NCBI GenBank assembly: GCA_947184155.2
Contig: CAMXCT020006745.1
Span: 638,501-702,500, forward strand
DNA: 64,000 bases
DNA from: Cladocopium goreaui
Lineage: Eukaryota > Sar > Dinophyceae > Suessiales > Symbiodiniaceae
Direction of reading: 5' to 3'
Shown in pieces: positions 34,240 through 46,700 of this stretch. Below the pieces are notes generated by a model. It made no database searches, was not told where the DNA came from, and saw only the letters and a list, made by a program, of their open reading frames with translations. Numbering within the stretch: position 1 is the first letter of the stretch; each line of letters opens with the position of its first letter. A program made the translations under genes and the position numbers.

Positions 34240-34540
34240 CTAACTATAATATATACATATATAATATAAGATATAATATATATATATGTATATAATTATA
34301 TAATTATATATATAATTGTAATTATATATAATTATATAATTATATATACATGTATTATAATCTATAATTAGATCATTAGATATATATTTTTTTTAACCAT
34401 ACGTAACTATATAGAATTAAATCAGATTAAATATAATTATAAATAATTATATGTATATATTTTAGAATTATATATAGAGATATTTATATATAGAATTATA
34501 TATATATAGATAATCTCTATATATACATATATAGCGTTGA
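34240..34540. repeat. (TA)n-rich tract
   Basis: Variants of ATATATAATTATATA over 300 bp, with no coding content. Confidence 0.85.
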
Positions 34541-34597
34541 TTGGGTGCACCAGCAAGCGGGCTGCCCTGACGGCTGCCCTGCCGCCCGGCCTTTCAG

Positions 34598-34631
34598 GTT
34601 GACCCCCAGAACTTGGAGTCTGGGCAGCAAC
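34598..34631 (+). CDS. Candidate exon of the large split gene
   Basis: Acceptor CCTTTCAG|G and donor CAAC|GTTCAG. In the frame that ends in phase 0 (needed to join exon 35529) it reads LTPRTWSLGSN. Another frame (VDPQNLESGQQ) is open but ends in the wrong phase. Confidence 0.35.
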
Positions 34632-34882
34632 GTTCAGCAGCTAACTTGAACTTTTGAACTATGGAGGAAAACAATTATCATATTAATGGAAATTATTAAC
34701 CTCCAATTATCATGGTTATTCATGGAAATCGTTTATCCATTGAGTTAAAACATTGAGGAAAACATGCTTCATGATACTGTTTTCATTATTTGACCATGGG
34801 TATTAATATTAATCATAAAATTTAAGCATGGGTATTAACCATGATACTGTTTTATTAATAATACCCATGGTTAATAATATAA

Positions 34883-34938
34883 TTACCCTCTGGTTATGAC
34901 TAACATAGCCATGGAAAATCACCAAAATAAATGGAGGT
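34883..34938. mobile_element. Family A fragment (left arm)
   Basis: TACCCTCTGGTTATGACTAA and on to ATAAATGGAGGTA, then replaced by AT-rich repeats. Confidence 0.6.
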
Positions 34939-35528
34939 AATAGTAATAGCAGTACATTAATAGTAATAGTAATGGTTATACTAATCATATTAATAATAAT
35001 TATCCATTAACTATTATAATGCTATAATAATGGCACTATTTAGTAATAATGGTTATACTAGTACTACATAGTATTATAATATATAATAGTTAGTAATGGT
35101 TATACTACTATTACAGTATTACAGTGATATATATATAGGGGAATAAACATACTTGAGCCATCATGCAGCATTTTTTAGCCATTTGGGTCATGTGGGTAAA
35201 TCAATAATTAACTTAAAACGTCATAAATAGGTGGTATGTGTGCCATTCCCACATGATAAATGGTTGGTAAATTTGTTATATATATATATACATACTGTAT
35301 ATACAATAGGTACAAAGATGCATTAAATGTAACATGTTTTACATATATAATTTAAACAGAATGCTTTGCAGCACTTACTAAATGGGATGCACATCCAAGT
35401 ATAGCCAAAATAATGTGTTTGTGGATACAACCAATGATTCTGGTTTCTTCTTTTCCATGGTTCTTCAAGTTACCTGAAATTCTCCGTGGGGTTGAAGCAG
35501 CCAATGTGAACTCATTTCAGAGGGACAG

Positions 35529-35558
35529 GTTCTGGCTCAACTTCGCCGCAAAACTCAG
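35529..35558 (+). CDS. Large gene exon a
   Basis: Ten codons, VLAQLRRKTQ, phase 0-0. Acceptor GACAG|G, donor CAG|GCTGAT (GC). Confidence 0.7.
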
Positions 35559-37738
35559 GCTGATCCTGCACCCCGGTCCCTCTTATTACTTGATATTACT
35601 TGCAGTTGGTCGGCCGATGGTGCTTAGATTTTAACCCAAAAAGGCATTCCAAGTCCTTTCAAGCCCGAAAACCGTTAAAGGCAAATCTCGGCCAAAACGC
35701 AGCCCCAAGCCGCAAGTCCCAAAAACTCCAAGCAAGTTCCAAGCGAGTCCTATGCCTTGTCCTTTCTGAGGAATCGACCCCACAGATGAAACGCTATGAG
35801 CCAGCTTGGTTGGCTGGTACCAGCGTGGGCGATATCATGTTCCAGGTGCTACCTGGAAGCCAGCAACGGACTGGGTGAACAGCCTGGGGTTTGTTCATAT
35901 CAAAAGATGTGGAAAAATCCATGAAAATCCATGGTGAATAGATGTGTGATTTGCTTATGATGAGTTTGGTCCCATGGTTTCAGCCCCAAACATGTCACAG
36001 TGATGGCCATGTTTGGCATCCCAAAGCGGCAAAGACGCCAGGCTGACTACTTTTTGAAAGAGTTGGCACTTGGGGAGTACACCATGCCCGTTCCTTGGAG
36101 AAAATGAGAAGAGATGTACCCGATTTGGTCATCCGTTTACGGGGCATTCATAGATGTTTTTTCCAATGAAGTTTGTATGTCTCCTGGTTGGTGGTTTGGA
36201 ATATTATTATTTTTTTCATATATTAGGAATAATCATCCCAACTGACTATAACAAACTAATATTTTTCAAGATGGTTAAAACCACCAACCAGTCTCTATAT
36301 GTAGCAGAGGTTTGTAGGTGGGGATGTGCATTTGCCCCAAGCCCCCAAGGACTGATAGGTTGGTATGTTGCGCATGTCGATAGCGAAGATGACAAGACAT
36401 TATCGCTACCCTCTGGTAATTTACAATAGCTATTGAACATGGCAATTTATAGTGGATTGACCCATTGAAAATGGTGATTTTCCATAGCTATGTTAGTTTA
36501 CCAGAGGGTACGTCTCATGGACATGTAAATGATATTGTATTCAGTGGGCCTCACACGCACACATGGTGTCCTTTGCTAATCCTGCTGCTACATTTAAATC
36601 CAGCCACAATTTCATTGAAGCCAGAATCATGTAATGTAATGTACGCAGTAGAAAATATATATGGCTCAAAGTTCAAATACTTGCTCTTCCTCTCTCTACA
36701 GAGACTGTAAGTTCTTTGCCGGCTGTCACGCTGTATTATTTATGAATCCTTTACCCTCACATCACACATCAAATCGGGGTCAAATATATAGCTATGTCAA
36801 AGATTTGTATATGTGCGTAGGTGATATACATATATACACGTAATATGGACATACGGTCTGGCTATTTAAGCTGGCAATGTAACATCATCCATGTAGCAGT
36901 TTGACGATGATCCCATGTTTACAGTGGTGATTTTCTAGCTAGCCATGTGAAATTCCAACAGGGTATGATTTATTTGTTGGTTCACCCACTCATGGTGTTC
37001 CAATTACAAAAGTGTTTTTGATCCCATGTGTATGTGTTTTTTGTTTTAATACCTTGAAGCTTCCATCTTCCTCTAAACAATGGTAAGTCACACATGTTTT
37101 TTAGGGATAAGTCCAGCCATTCTCTTGTGAATTTTTGGGTCATCCAGTCATCCAAGGTGGTTGGCATGATGACCCTTGGCTGCCATGGCTCATGGCAACG
37201 GCGGTAACGGCGGTAATGGATGCAACGGATGTCATGATGTCATCGGGAGGTCCCAAGTTCAATATGTACTGGTTGGTGGTTTGGAACATTTGGTTTATTT
37301 TTCCATTCAGTTGGCAATATTGGGAATAATACTCCCAACTGACGAACTCATATTTTTCAGATGGGTTGAAACATGTTGAAACCACCAACCAGTGTAGATT
37401 TAGATGGATTTAGCCATCAAACATGGTGAAAACTGCTATTTTTTTTTGCCAATTTCAGCTACCATCATGTGGATTTACCATTGGTTTATGGTACGTAAGT
37501 GGGGTTTACAATGATTCCTGGTGGATTTGTGGCAGGTGTGTCATGGGATGTGGTTTCCAGAGAAATTTGAAGCATGTGTTGACAGTGATGAAGTCTCAAG
37601 TACTGAAGACAAGTTGTTGTTTTTGGATGAAGATTTGGTGAGTTTGAGTCATCCCTTCCTGATTAATACACGTATATCATATGTATATCTATAGTTAGTA
37701 TAGGCCTTGAGGAGGTTAAGGACCTTCTCCGACAAGCT

Positions 37739-37773
<35 letters not shown>

Positions 37774-40700
37774 AAATATAATGTACGTGTTATTTGGTCA
37801 AAATCGCAGGCTATAAATAGTTTTTTTTCGTTCACCATCATTCCATATCATATTCCCATGTTCCAGATCTATATCAACATATATCAGCCAATATCCCCAA
37901 CATATATCAGCCCTATTCATCTAGCATATATCAACCATATCCCCAAGCACCCCAAGCACGTCTCGCACGTGAAATGGTCACATCTGAACGGTGAAACACC
38001 CTACAAAAACACGTCAATTCTATAGCGAACTGCATCAGAATCGTTGGTTTCACAAAAAAAAAAAAATCTTGGTGACCCCAGTTCTACAGCCCCTAAAAAA
38101 TCCATTCAATCATTATTCATGCCTTGCCATGGACATCTGATTTTCACGGACAGAATCCACCCAGTCACCCCGTCCTACGCGTTCCGCGCAACGCCGCCGG
38201 CCGCGAGGAGCGTCTTCGATTGGTCGGAACTCATGGACTCCACCAGCGCCTGGGCGGGCCGCGAGTGGTTCGTGGTGCGCAAGGCCGAAGTGCGCCTTGC
38301 GGAGGCCGAGTCGTTGACGGGGGGATGTCATATCATTTTATCAGATGCTGTATATATATATACATATATATATATAGATTGTATGTATAAGTTAATGTAT
38401 ATAATATGTACGTATATATATATTATATGTATATTGATAATAATGATGATAATAATAATAGTAATAATAAAAATAGTAATAATAATTAATAATGATAATA
38501 ATAATTATATATAATATATATATATAGATTGTATGTATAAGTTAATGTATATAATATGTACGTATATATATATTATGTATATTGATAATAATGATGATAA
38601 TAATAATAGTAATAATAATAATAGTAATAATAATTAATAATGATAATAATAATAAATATATTTATATATATATATTATAATATATATATATATATATAAT
38701 ATAGTATAGTTAATGGTATGACGATGTGTACGTAGATATGATATGATATGATATGATATGATATGATGTGTATATATATATATACATGTATTATATACAC
38801 ATGTGAAATATAGTTAAACGATGAATGATGTTCTGTCATGTTCCATTAAATCTAGATAAATGTGGAACACGTGGTGCAGTTGTGGTTTATGAGTGGACAT
38901 AGCCATGGCTATAATCGCCATAAATTGGGATATTAGACCATTTTAGTCGTGAACTCCATGGTAAAAATGGGTTCCATTTTAGGACACCACCCATTTTCGC
39001 AACGAAATAGCCATGCGATATGTCGAATCCCATGTTCCCATTATGGTTGGTGACTGTCCCACCGTGGTGAGTGAGTGTTTTACAGACCACACTCTAGCTC
39101 ATCCCCTTAACTGCAGGGGTGGGGTAATGGCCCACCTATCGAACTAATATTGCATCCGGGTATTGAACCCGTGTCTGACGCATGAGGGATGCGTCTTATC
39201 CACTAAACCATACCGGCCCTCCCACTGTGGTTGGTGACATATCAAAAAAATGGTTGATCTCACGCTTTCTTCACATTGAGATAAGCATTTGGGGGCCATG
39301 TTCAGGCACGTTGCTTTGTTTACACACCATTGTGATCTTATTTGCACGATACTTTGAATTTCATATACACCCTTGGTTTTTACAATTGACCATTATATAT
39401 ATATCATATTATTCCCATTGCCCCATTTCGTCGATTGCTACTACCAATTTTGTTTGTTAAACCCCAAGTGACAAGTTATTGAATTTCCTCCCTTGCCATT
39501 CTTTCGCCATTATGGTTGGTTGGTTTTACATCTCCATAAACATCACGCCCTTTCTCGCAGTGATGGCGCCATCACCAGGACAAGACTTTGATTCCCTTCG
39601 TGAAGATGGGAGTTGAGGCACGTGAACAGACCGTCCCTTGGTGGATTTTGGGGATTTGGTGGTTCCATCGGAAGTCAACGAGAAGATTCGCAGACAATGG
39701 GGGGATGCCAACAAACATAGCTCCATAGTGGACCCCCTAGTTTTATGTCTGAAAAAAAAACATCTATCTATAGATATCCTCCAAAAAAAACCAGTTATTG
39801 TAGTTATAAACGATCATATTAGTAGCTATCTTGGGTGCCCCACATTTTTTGAAGGTGGTGCCCCCAATCCCAAAGCCCAAGAGTAGGCTAACTTGCAGAG
39901 GGATTGATGGTAGATATGTCGAACTAGTTATATTATACAATATACCCTCTGGTTATTTAACATAGCCATGGAAAATCCCCAAAATAAATGGATGTTTCTA
40001 GCTGGGAATATAATCTATAAATGGGCCATCTATACCATGGCTATGTTAAATAACCAGAGGGTATACATTACATCGTATGTATGTAAATGGGTGAACATCA
40101 ACCAACCCAACATAACTTGCAAGGCGGGGCCCCCGTGGGGCCCCCGTTTACGATAGCTCGCTAAGTTGGTTGAACTAATTTGGTTAACTGCTGGTTATAT
40201 TGCAGCACATATTAAAGTATACTAGTTAGATGGGATTATAAATCAACAAGCATAGTGGGGGGGGCACATTGGGCTATCACCTTGAAGATGATGGTTTTAT
40301 AATGTATGTATATATATATATCTTATATATATATACCATAGGAAATGTCCGTTATCACAAAGTTGGCAATAATCCCTTCCTCCTAATACTAAACCCCCCC
40401 CCCTTAATACAAAACACGGCAGGTAGTTTTTAGTATTAGGGTGGTATTTATTATTAGGGAACCAAATCCAAGTCATGTTAATTAATTAATTAATTAATTA
40501 AATTTCCTTATACAACGCAATTAAAATATTGCCAAACATGGCAGTTCGAAGCTTACCCCTAATACTAAATTAAAACCCTTAATACTAAAAACTATTTTTT
40601 CCGATCTCAAAATCAATTAAATTTCCTTATATAACGCAATTAAAATATTGCCAAAAATGGCAGTTCGAAGCTTACCCCTAATACTAAATTAAAACCCTTA

Positions 40701-43700
40701 ATACTAAAAACTATTTTTTCCGATCTCAAAATCAATTAAATTTCTTTATATCACGCAATTAAAATATTGCCAAAAATGGCAGTTCGAAGCTTACCCCTAA
40801 TACTAAATTAAAACCCTTAATACTAAAAACTATTTTTTCCGATCTCAAAATCAATTAAATTTCTTTATATAACGCAATTAAAATATTGCCAAAAATGGCA
40901 GTTCGAAGCTTACCCCTAATACTAAATTAAAACCCTTAATACTAAAAACTATTTTTTCCGATCTCAAAATCAATTAAATTTCCTTATATAACGCAATTAA
41001 AATATTGCCAAAAATGGCAGTTCGAAGCTTACCCCTAATACTAAATTAAAACCCTTAATGCTAAAAACTATTTTTTCCGATTTCAAAATCAATTAAATTT
41101 CCTTATATAACGCAATTAAAATATTGCCAAAAATGGCAGTTCGAAGCTTACCCCTAATACTAAATTAAAACCCTTAATACTAAAAACTATTTTTTCCGAT
41201 CTCAAAATCAATTAAATTTCCTTATATAACGCAATTAAAATATTGCCAAAAATGGCAGTTCGAAGCTTACCCCTAATACTAAATTAAAACCCTTAATACT
41301 AAAAACTATTTTTTCCGATCTCAAAATCAATTAAATTTCTTTATATAACGCAATTAAAATATTGCCAAAAATGGCAGTTCGAAGCTTACCCCTAATACTA
41401 AATTAAAACCCTTAATACTAAAAACTATTTTTTCCGATCTCAAAATCAATTAAATTTCCTTATATAACGCAATTAAAATATTGCCAAAAATGGCAGTTAG
41501 AAGCTTACCCCTAATTGCTAGAGTAGCTAGGCAGCTTGGAGTGAGGGATTGGGACTAGGCCCCCCTAATACTAAACACCCCGGGGTGAACTAGTTTTTAG
41601 TATTAGGGGGGAGAACCCACAAATGGTAGGTTGATTTTTAAATTGTTTTTGAAAGGGGATCAATTAAAAGTCAAATTGGCCAAATGAAATTTTCGGAAAT
41701 TGGAGATGGATGCCTGTTTTTAGTATTAGGGGGACGTTTAGTATTAGGAGGAAGGGATTATGCCATAAACCAATGTAATTTTGTGGGTTAATTCCAACCA
41801 ACGTTTAAAGACACACCCAGATGATTCTCACAATCGTCGTGTTATCTTACCCTCTGGTAATTTAACATAGCTATTGAACATAGCCGTTTAGTTCCTTCAT
41901 TTACCCATCAAAAATAGTGATTTTCCATAGTTTGTTGTATGTTTACCAGAGGGTAAATCCCATTAAAACCTCATTGAGACCACACCTCGTTGAACATACA
42001 TCCTATCAGATGATTAAATTCCATACCTTGAGACCATCATTCTTATTGCTGGCCCAAGTTTTTTCTTGTTTTTCGGTTGGTGAAACTGCTATGTTTGTAC
42101 ATTTGATTTGATTTCTATATTCATAGCCATATTTCCATATTTTGGTTAAAATTCCATATTGTCTAAAATATTGTATTTGTACATTGCTACTGTTTATACA
42201 TTTGATTTCTATATCCATATGTTGTTTTGGTTAAATATAGGGTAATATCCATGTAAATAACCATATTATTTGTCATTGCCGGGCCACCCTTAAAAAAAAC
42301 CACCGAGGTCACGAGCAAGGGCTTGGAGGACAAGGCCATCACTAGCAAGAACCATCCACTCACCAGGCGCTGTGGCGCTGTGAACGGTTGGGATCAAAAT
42401 GAAAGACTTGCAAAACCACGAACATGGAAAACCACGAACATATAGTGGATTTAATAGGGTTTAATGGGATTTGATTGGGATATTACCCTCTGGTAAACTA
42501 ACATAACTATGGAAAATCACCATTTTTAATGGGTAAATCAACGAACTAATTGGCAATGTCCAATAGCTATGTTAGTTTACCAGAGGGTAACCAGGTTAAT
42601 TAGCCATCCAATTACTGGGTGGTGGTTTGGAACATGAATTTTATGACCTTCCATTCAGTTGGGAATAATCATCCCAACTGACTGATAGTTTTCAGAGGGG
42701 TTGAAACCACCAACCAGATTAGTTTTTAGTACTAGTATTAACCATTCAATAAACCTTTTTCATTCGATTTTTTGATGTATCAACAATCCAACAATAGTTT
42801 TTGTTGGTACTCAATTTTGACCCGCAACCAGATTACCCCTAGGGTAAGATTTTCTTAGGTCTATCTTAGTGTTAATCTAACATAGACAGATAATTAACAT
42901 AGGAGCATAGGTGTTTAGTATTTTTTTTCAATGGTCATTTCAGATTTAGCAATCTATTGGAGGTACCAGGTAACTACCATACAAGGGCCAAATTCAAGGG
43001 AATATCCCAAATAGCTCCACATATTTTTGCCTTACATAGTACAGCAGCTCCATTTTGCCGGCCTGAAATTCCCACTGCCTTCTGGTTGTGTTTTTGTCCC
43101 ATTTGATTGGTTCTATACCCGGTTTCGCGGCCCATTACCAAGTTGTTTCAAGCAGCAGAGTCAACAGGTTCAATCCGTCCGATTCCTCCCTGATGTTGCT
43201 GATAAAGCCATCCTGCTGAAGGAACTTTGAATATTGGTATTTGATGACCCCTAACTTAACGGAATTAATCCAGGTGGACCGTTGGTTATCCAATTAATTA
43301 ACTCTTGGTATTTGAGTGAACTCAGATTGAGCCATGGATGGACGAATCTCTCATATCTCTCTAATTTTGTGTACTTTATCCATAGAAATCGATATATATA
43401 TATATACAGATGTTCCCCAAAGCACCTCGAGAGGCATCCCTAGATTTTCATGATTTTTCATGATGTTAGCAATATATATATATAGGTCAAGTCTTGTATT
43501 TGTCGAGTTTGCAGTCCAAACGCTTTGAAGAACCAATGAGTCAATGAGTCACTGCTTGGGCCAGGACACACATAAGTAGGTCCAAAATACAATTTGGTAG
43601 ATTGTGAAATAGGGATGATATTACCTGCATGGTCCATGGTTGTATAGTTAGTATAGTTTTTATCTATGACCCATGCACTGGAAAACCATAAAAACCATGA

Positions 43701-46700
43701 ATTCAGCAATTGCTGTTTTTTTCCTGATTGGTGACACATTTTTTTCATGAGTAGGACGTGGCTGATGCAGCTATCAGTTTCAAGGTGTACCCCAAAACCT
43801 GGATGGTTTATTTCATGGAACATCCATATGTGAAATGGATGATAACTACAATGTGAGGCCCCCCCCAGTGATGTTAGTTGGTTTTTAAGCCCCAGTAACT
43901 ATAGTTATAAGTATCATAAACCATAGTTATTGGAGTTATAAACCAACTTAGCTATCTTGGGGGCCTCACATTGTAGAGGTAGCCCCATTAAAATGGAAAC
44001 CTCCATATATCTGGGTAAATTATGTTGCGACCGAACCCTGTTCTCCCGAACCCTGGGAATCATGGTTTAGATGTAGGGGAATCATCCCCAAATGGCCCAA
44101 CAATTCAGGATAGTGAAATATTATGGCTTTTACCCAGACATATGTGAAAGGTATGCCATAAATCCAAGAATTGGCATCAATCGTGAGTTTCTAATTATGG
44201 GTAATTCAACGAACTTTCTATGGCAATGTTCAATAGCTATGTTAGTTTACCAGAGGGTAACCAGGTTAATTAGCCATCCAATTACTGGGTGGTGGTGACC
44301 GGAACCATGGAATTTTATGACTTTCCATTCAGTTGGGAATGTCATCATCCCAACTGACTTTCATTTTTTTTTCAGAGGGGTAGGTATACCACCAACCAGT
44401 ATGAATGGGGTTATTAGTCCATAAGTGGGTGACTTGCTGACTTGCTGACTTTGTATTTCGGGCCATAACTGTAGGTCCAACTTCTGGGGCAAGATGCTTC
44501 CCACTTCCTATGGAGGGGAGATTAAGAGGTCATGTTGAGAATGGTTAAAATGTGGTTAACTATATTGTATTTTTTGGCTATAGTCATATGATGTCAACTA
44601 TATCGTAATGTTTTGGCTATAGTCATATGATGTCATATGGGTATCATATGGGTTGACAGACTAACTGAAACATTGGGGTGAACAAATTGTAGTTTATAGG
44701 CGTTCTATTCATATCAATATCTATAGATAGATAGATAGATAGATAGCTAGATAGATAGATAGATAGGTAAATAGATATATATATGTACGTAATCATTTTA
44801 GTATTTACCTTATCATATTGTTGGTTAGATGATTAGTTCTTAGCATATCCCATGATTTCTTCACTTTTGCATACAATGATATCATACATATACATCATCC
44901 ATTATATATATATATTCAATCAACCATATGATATATATATATATATCTATCTCCCTATGGATCCATGTACCTTCTTAGGAAGTGTTTGGCTTATGATTTG
45001 GGGGTATGATTTGGGGGTATGATTTGGGGGGTTAAGTGTCAGGAAATGTTTAGATCCATGTTCTCACTGGATTGGTTGAAGGGAAAATCTACAGGAAACC
45101 ATTTATTTTCCCATGAAATATTATAGGGTTTCCGGTTTCAATTTTCCCTTAAACAAATCCAGTGATGTTATATAACCCTACTCATATCAAAAAACATATA
45201 CCGTATATACCATACAATACCATGTTCACCTAGTCATACAATATATATGTATATATCTGGTTGGTGGTTTGGAACATGTTTATTTTTCCGTATATTGGGA
45301 ATAATCATCCCAACTGACTAATATTTTTCAAGATGGTTAAAACCACCATAAATATCAAGTACATAGATGATAATAAGATATATTCTACATGTTATTTAAC
45401 CTACTCAAACATCGGCCCACGTGGCAACCACCACTCCTCTCGTTGCGCCAGCGGTCCAGGTTTGCGGATGCCTTCAGCCGCCACTTCGACCTCATTGCCG
45501 AGCGAAAGAGCGTTGCTTGGCGGCAAAAACCATGGGAAACCATATGAAAACCATGGGAAACAATAGGAAAACCATAGGAAAACCATATGATAACCAGAAA
45601 CCATAGGAAAACCATGTGATAACCAGAAACCATATGAAAACCATGGGAAACCATAGGAAAACCATGGGAAACAATAGGAAAACCATAGGAAATCCTGGTG
45701 TTTCAATGGAAGTTTTAATGGGATACATGGATGATTCCACTATGATTAAGGTCAGTTGGTTGGTTGGTTGGTGGAAATCGATGGTGGAAATCGAAGGAGT
45801 TGCATTCCCAGTCAGGTGATCGGTTCCCATGAGAACCAGGGATCCCTCACAGTGGATGAGGCACTCAAGTTACTGGGTAAGAACCAGAAGCCATTGATAT
45901 TGGAATAGTAGCCCCACTTGACTCTATTTGCCATTTTTAGGCTTTCAAGCCATATCCGAATCAGGAAGAAATGGGAACATCCACCCATCCATCCAAGAAT
46001 GGACAGACTCCAATGGTGAGTATCTGGTTGGTGGTGACTGGAACCATGGAATGGATTATGACTTTCCAGAAACAGTTGGGAATGTCATCTTTATTAAGTG
46101 ACGAAGTCCATCATTTTTCAAAGGGGTTGGCTCAATCACCAAGCAGAAAATGGTATGATGTTGTAGTTCCATGCTGAATCCTCTACCTATTGTTGTTGTT
46201 TTTGTTGTATCATCTACTTATCATATCTTATCATATCCATCATGCACCATGATTGTCGTTTTTTTTGTAGATTGCATGTATTTTACATGTTACTGTTGTT
46301 CAATTAGATAACAACAACAGTATATCGATTATATTCCCCAATATTATATCCAATGAAGTTCCCATGATATCTAATTAGATAACAACAACATTGTATGAAT
46401 TACATTGTTTTTCAAAGTAGAAGCCCAACAAATAGAAATTTGAAATGTTCAATATAAATAATTGTTGGGTTCATTTCCCATTGTATATAATTATATCCCA
46501 TTATATTTTTAACTCCCAATATATTCTAATTAGATTAATTATATACATTCTAATTCTTCCAAGGAAGATTAAGTTTCGATGTAGACGCCTAATTAGATAT
46601 ACATTCTATTTCTTCCAAGATTATACCCTCTGGTGATTTAACATAGCTATTAAAAAAACACCATTTTTAATGGGTAAATCAACGAACTAAATGGGCCATG

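Noticed and set aside
35150-35160. CTTGAGCCA, possible reverse spliced-leader relic
   Set aside because: Only nine bases match, which is expected by chance, and no gene is near on that strand.
43150-43230. Exon-like stretch QSVRFLPDVADKAILLKEL after a good acceptor
   Set aside because: It lies between exons f and g of the large gene, which already join in phase (AG+G) and by family sequence; no place is left for it.
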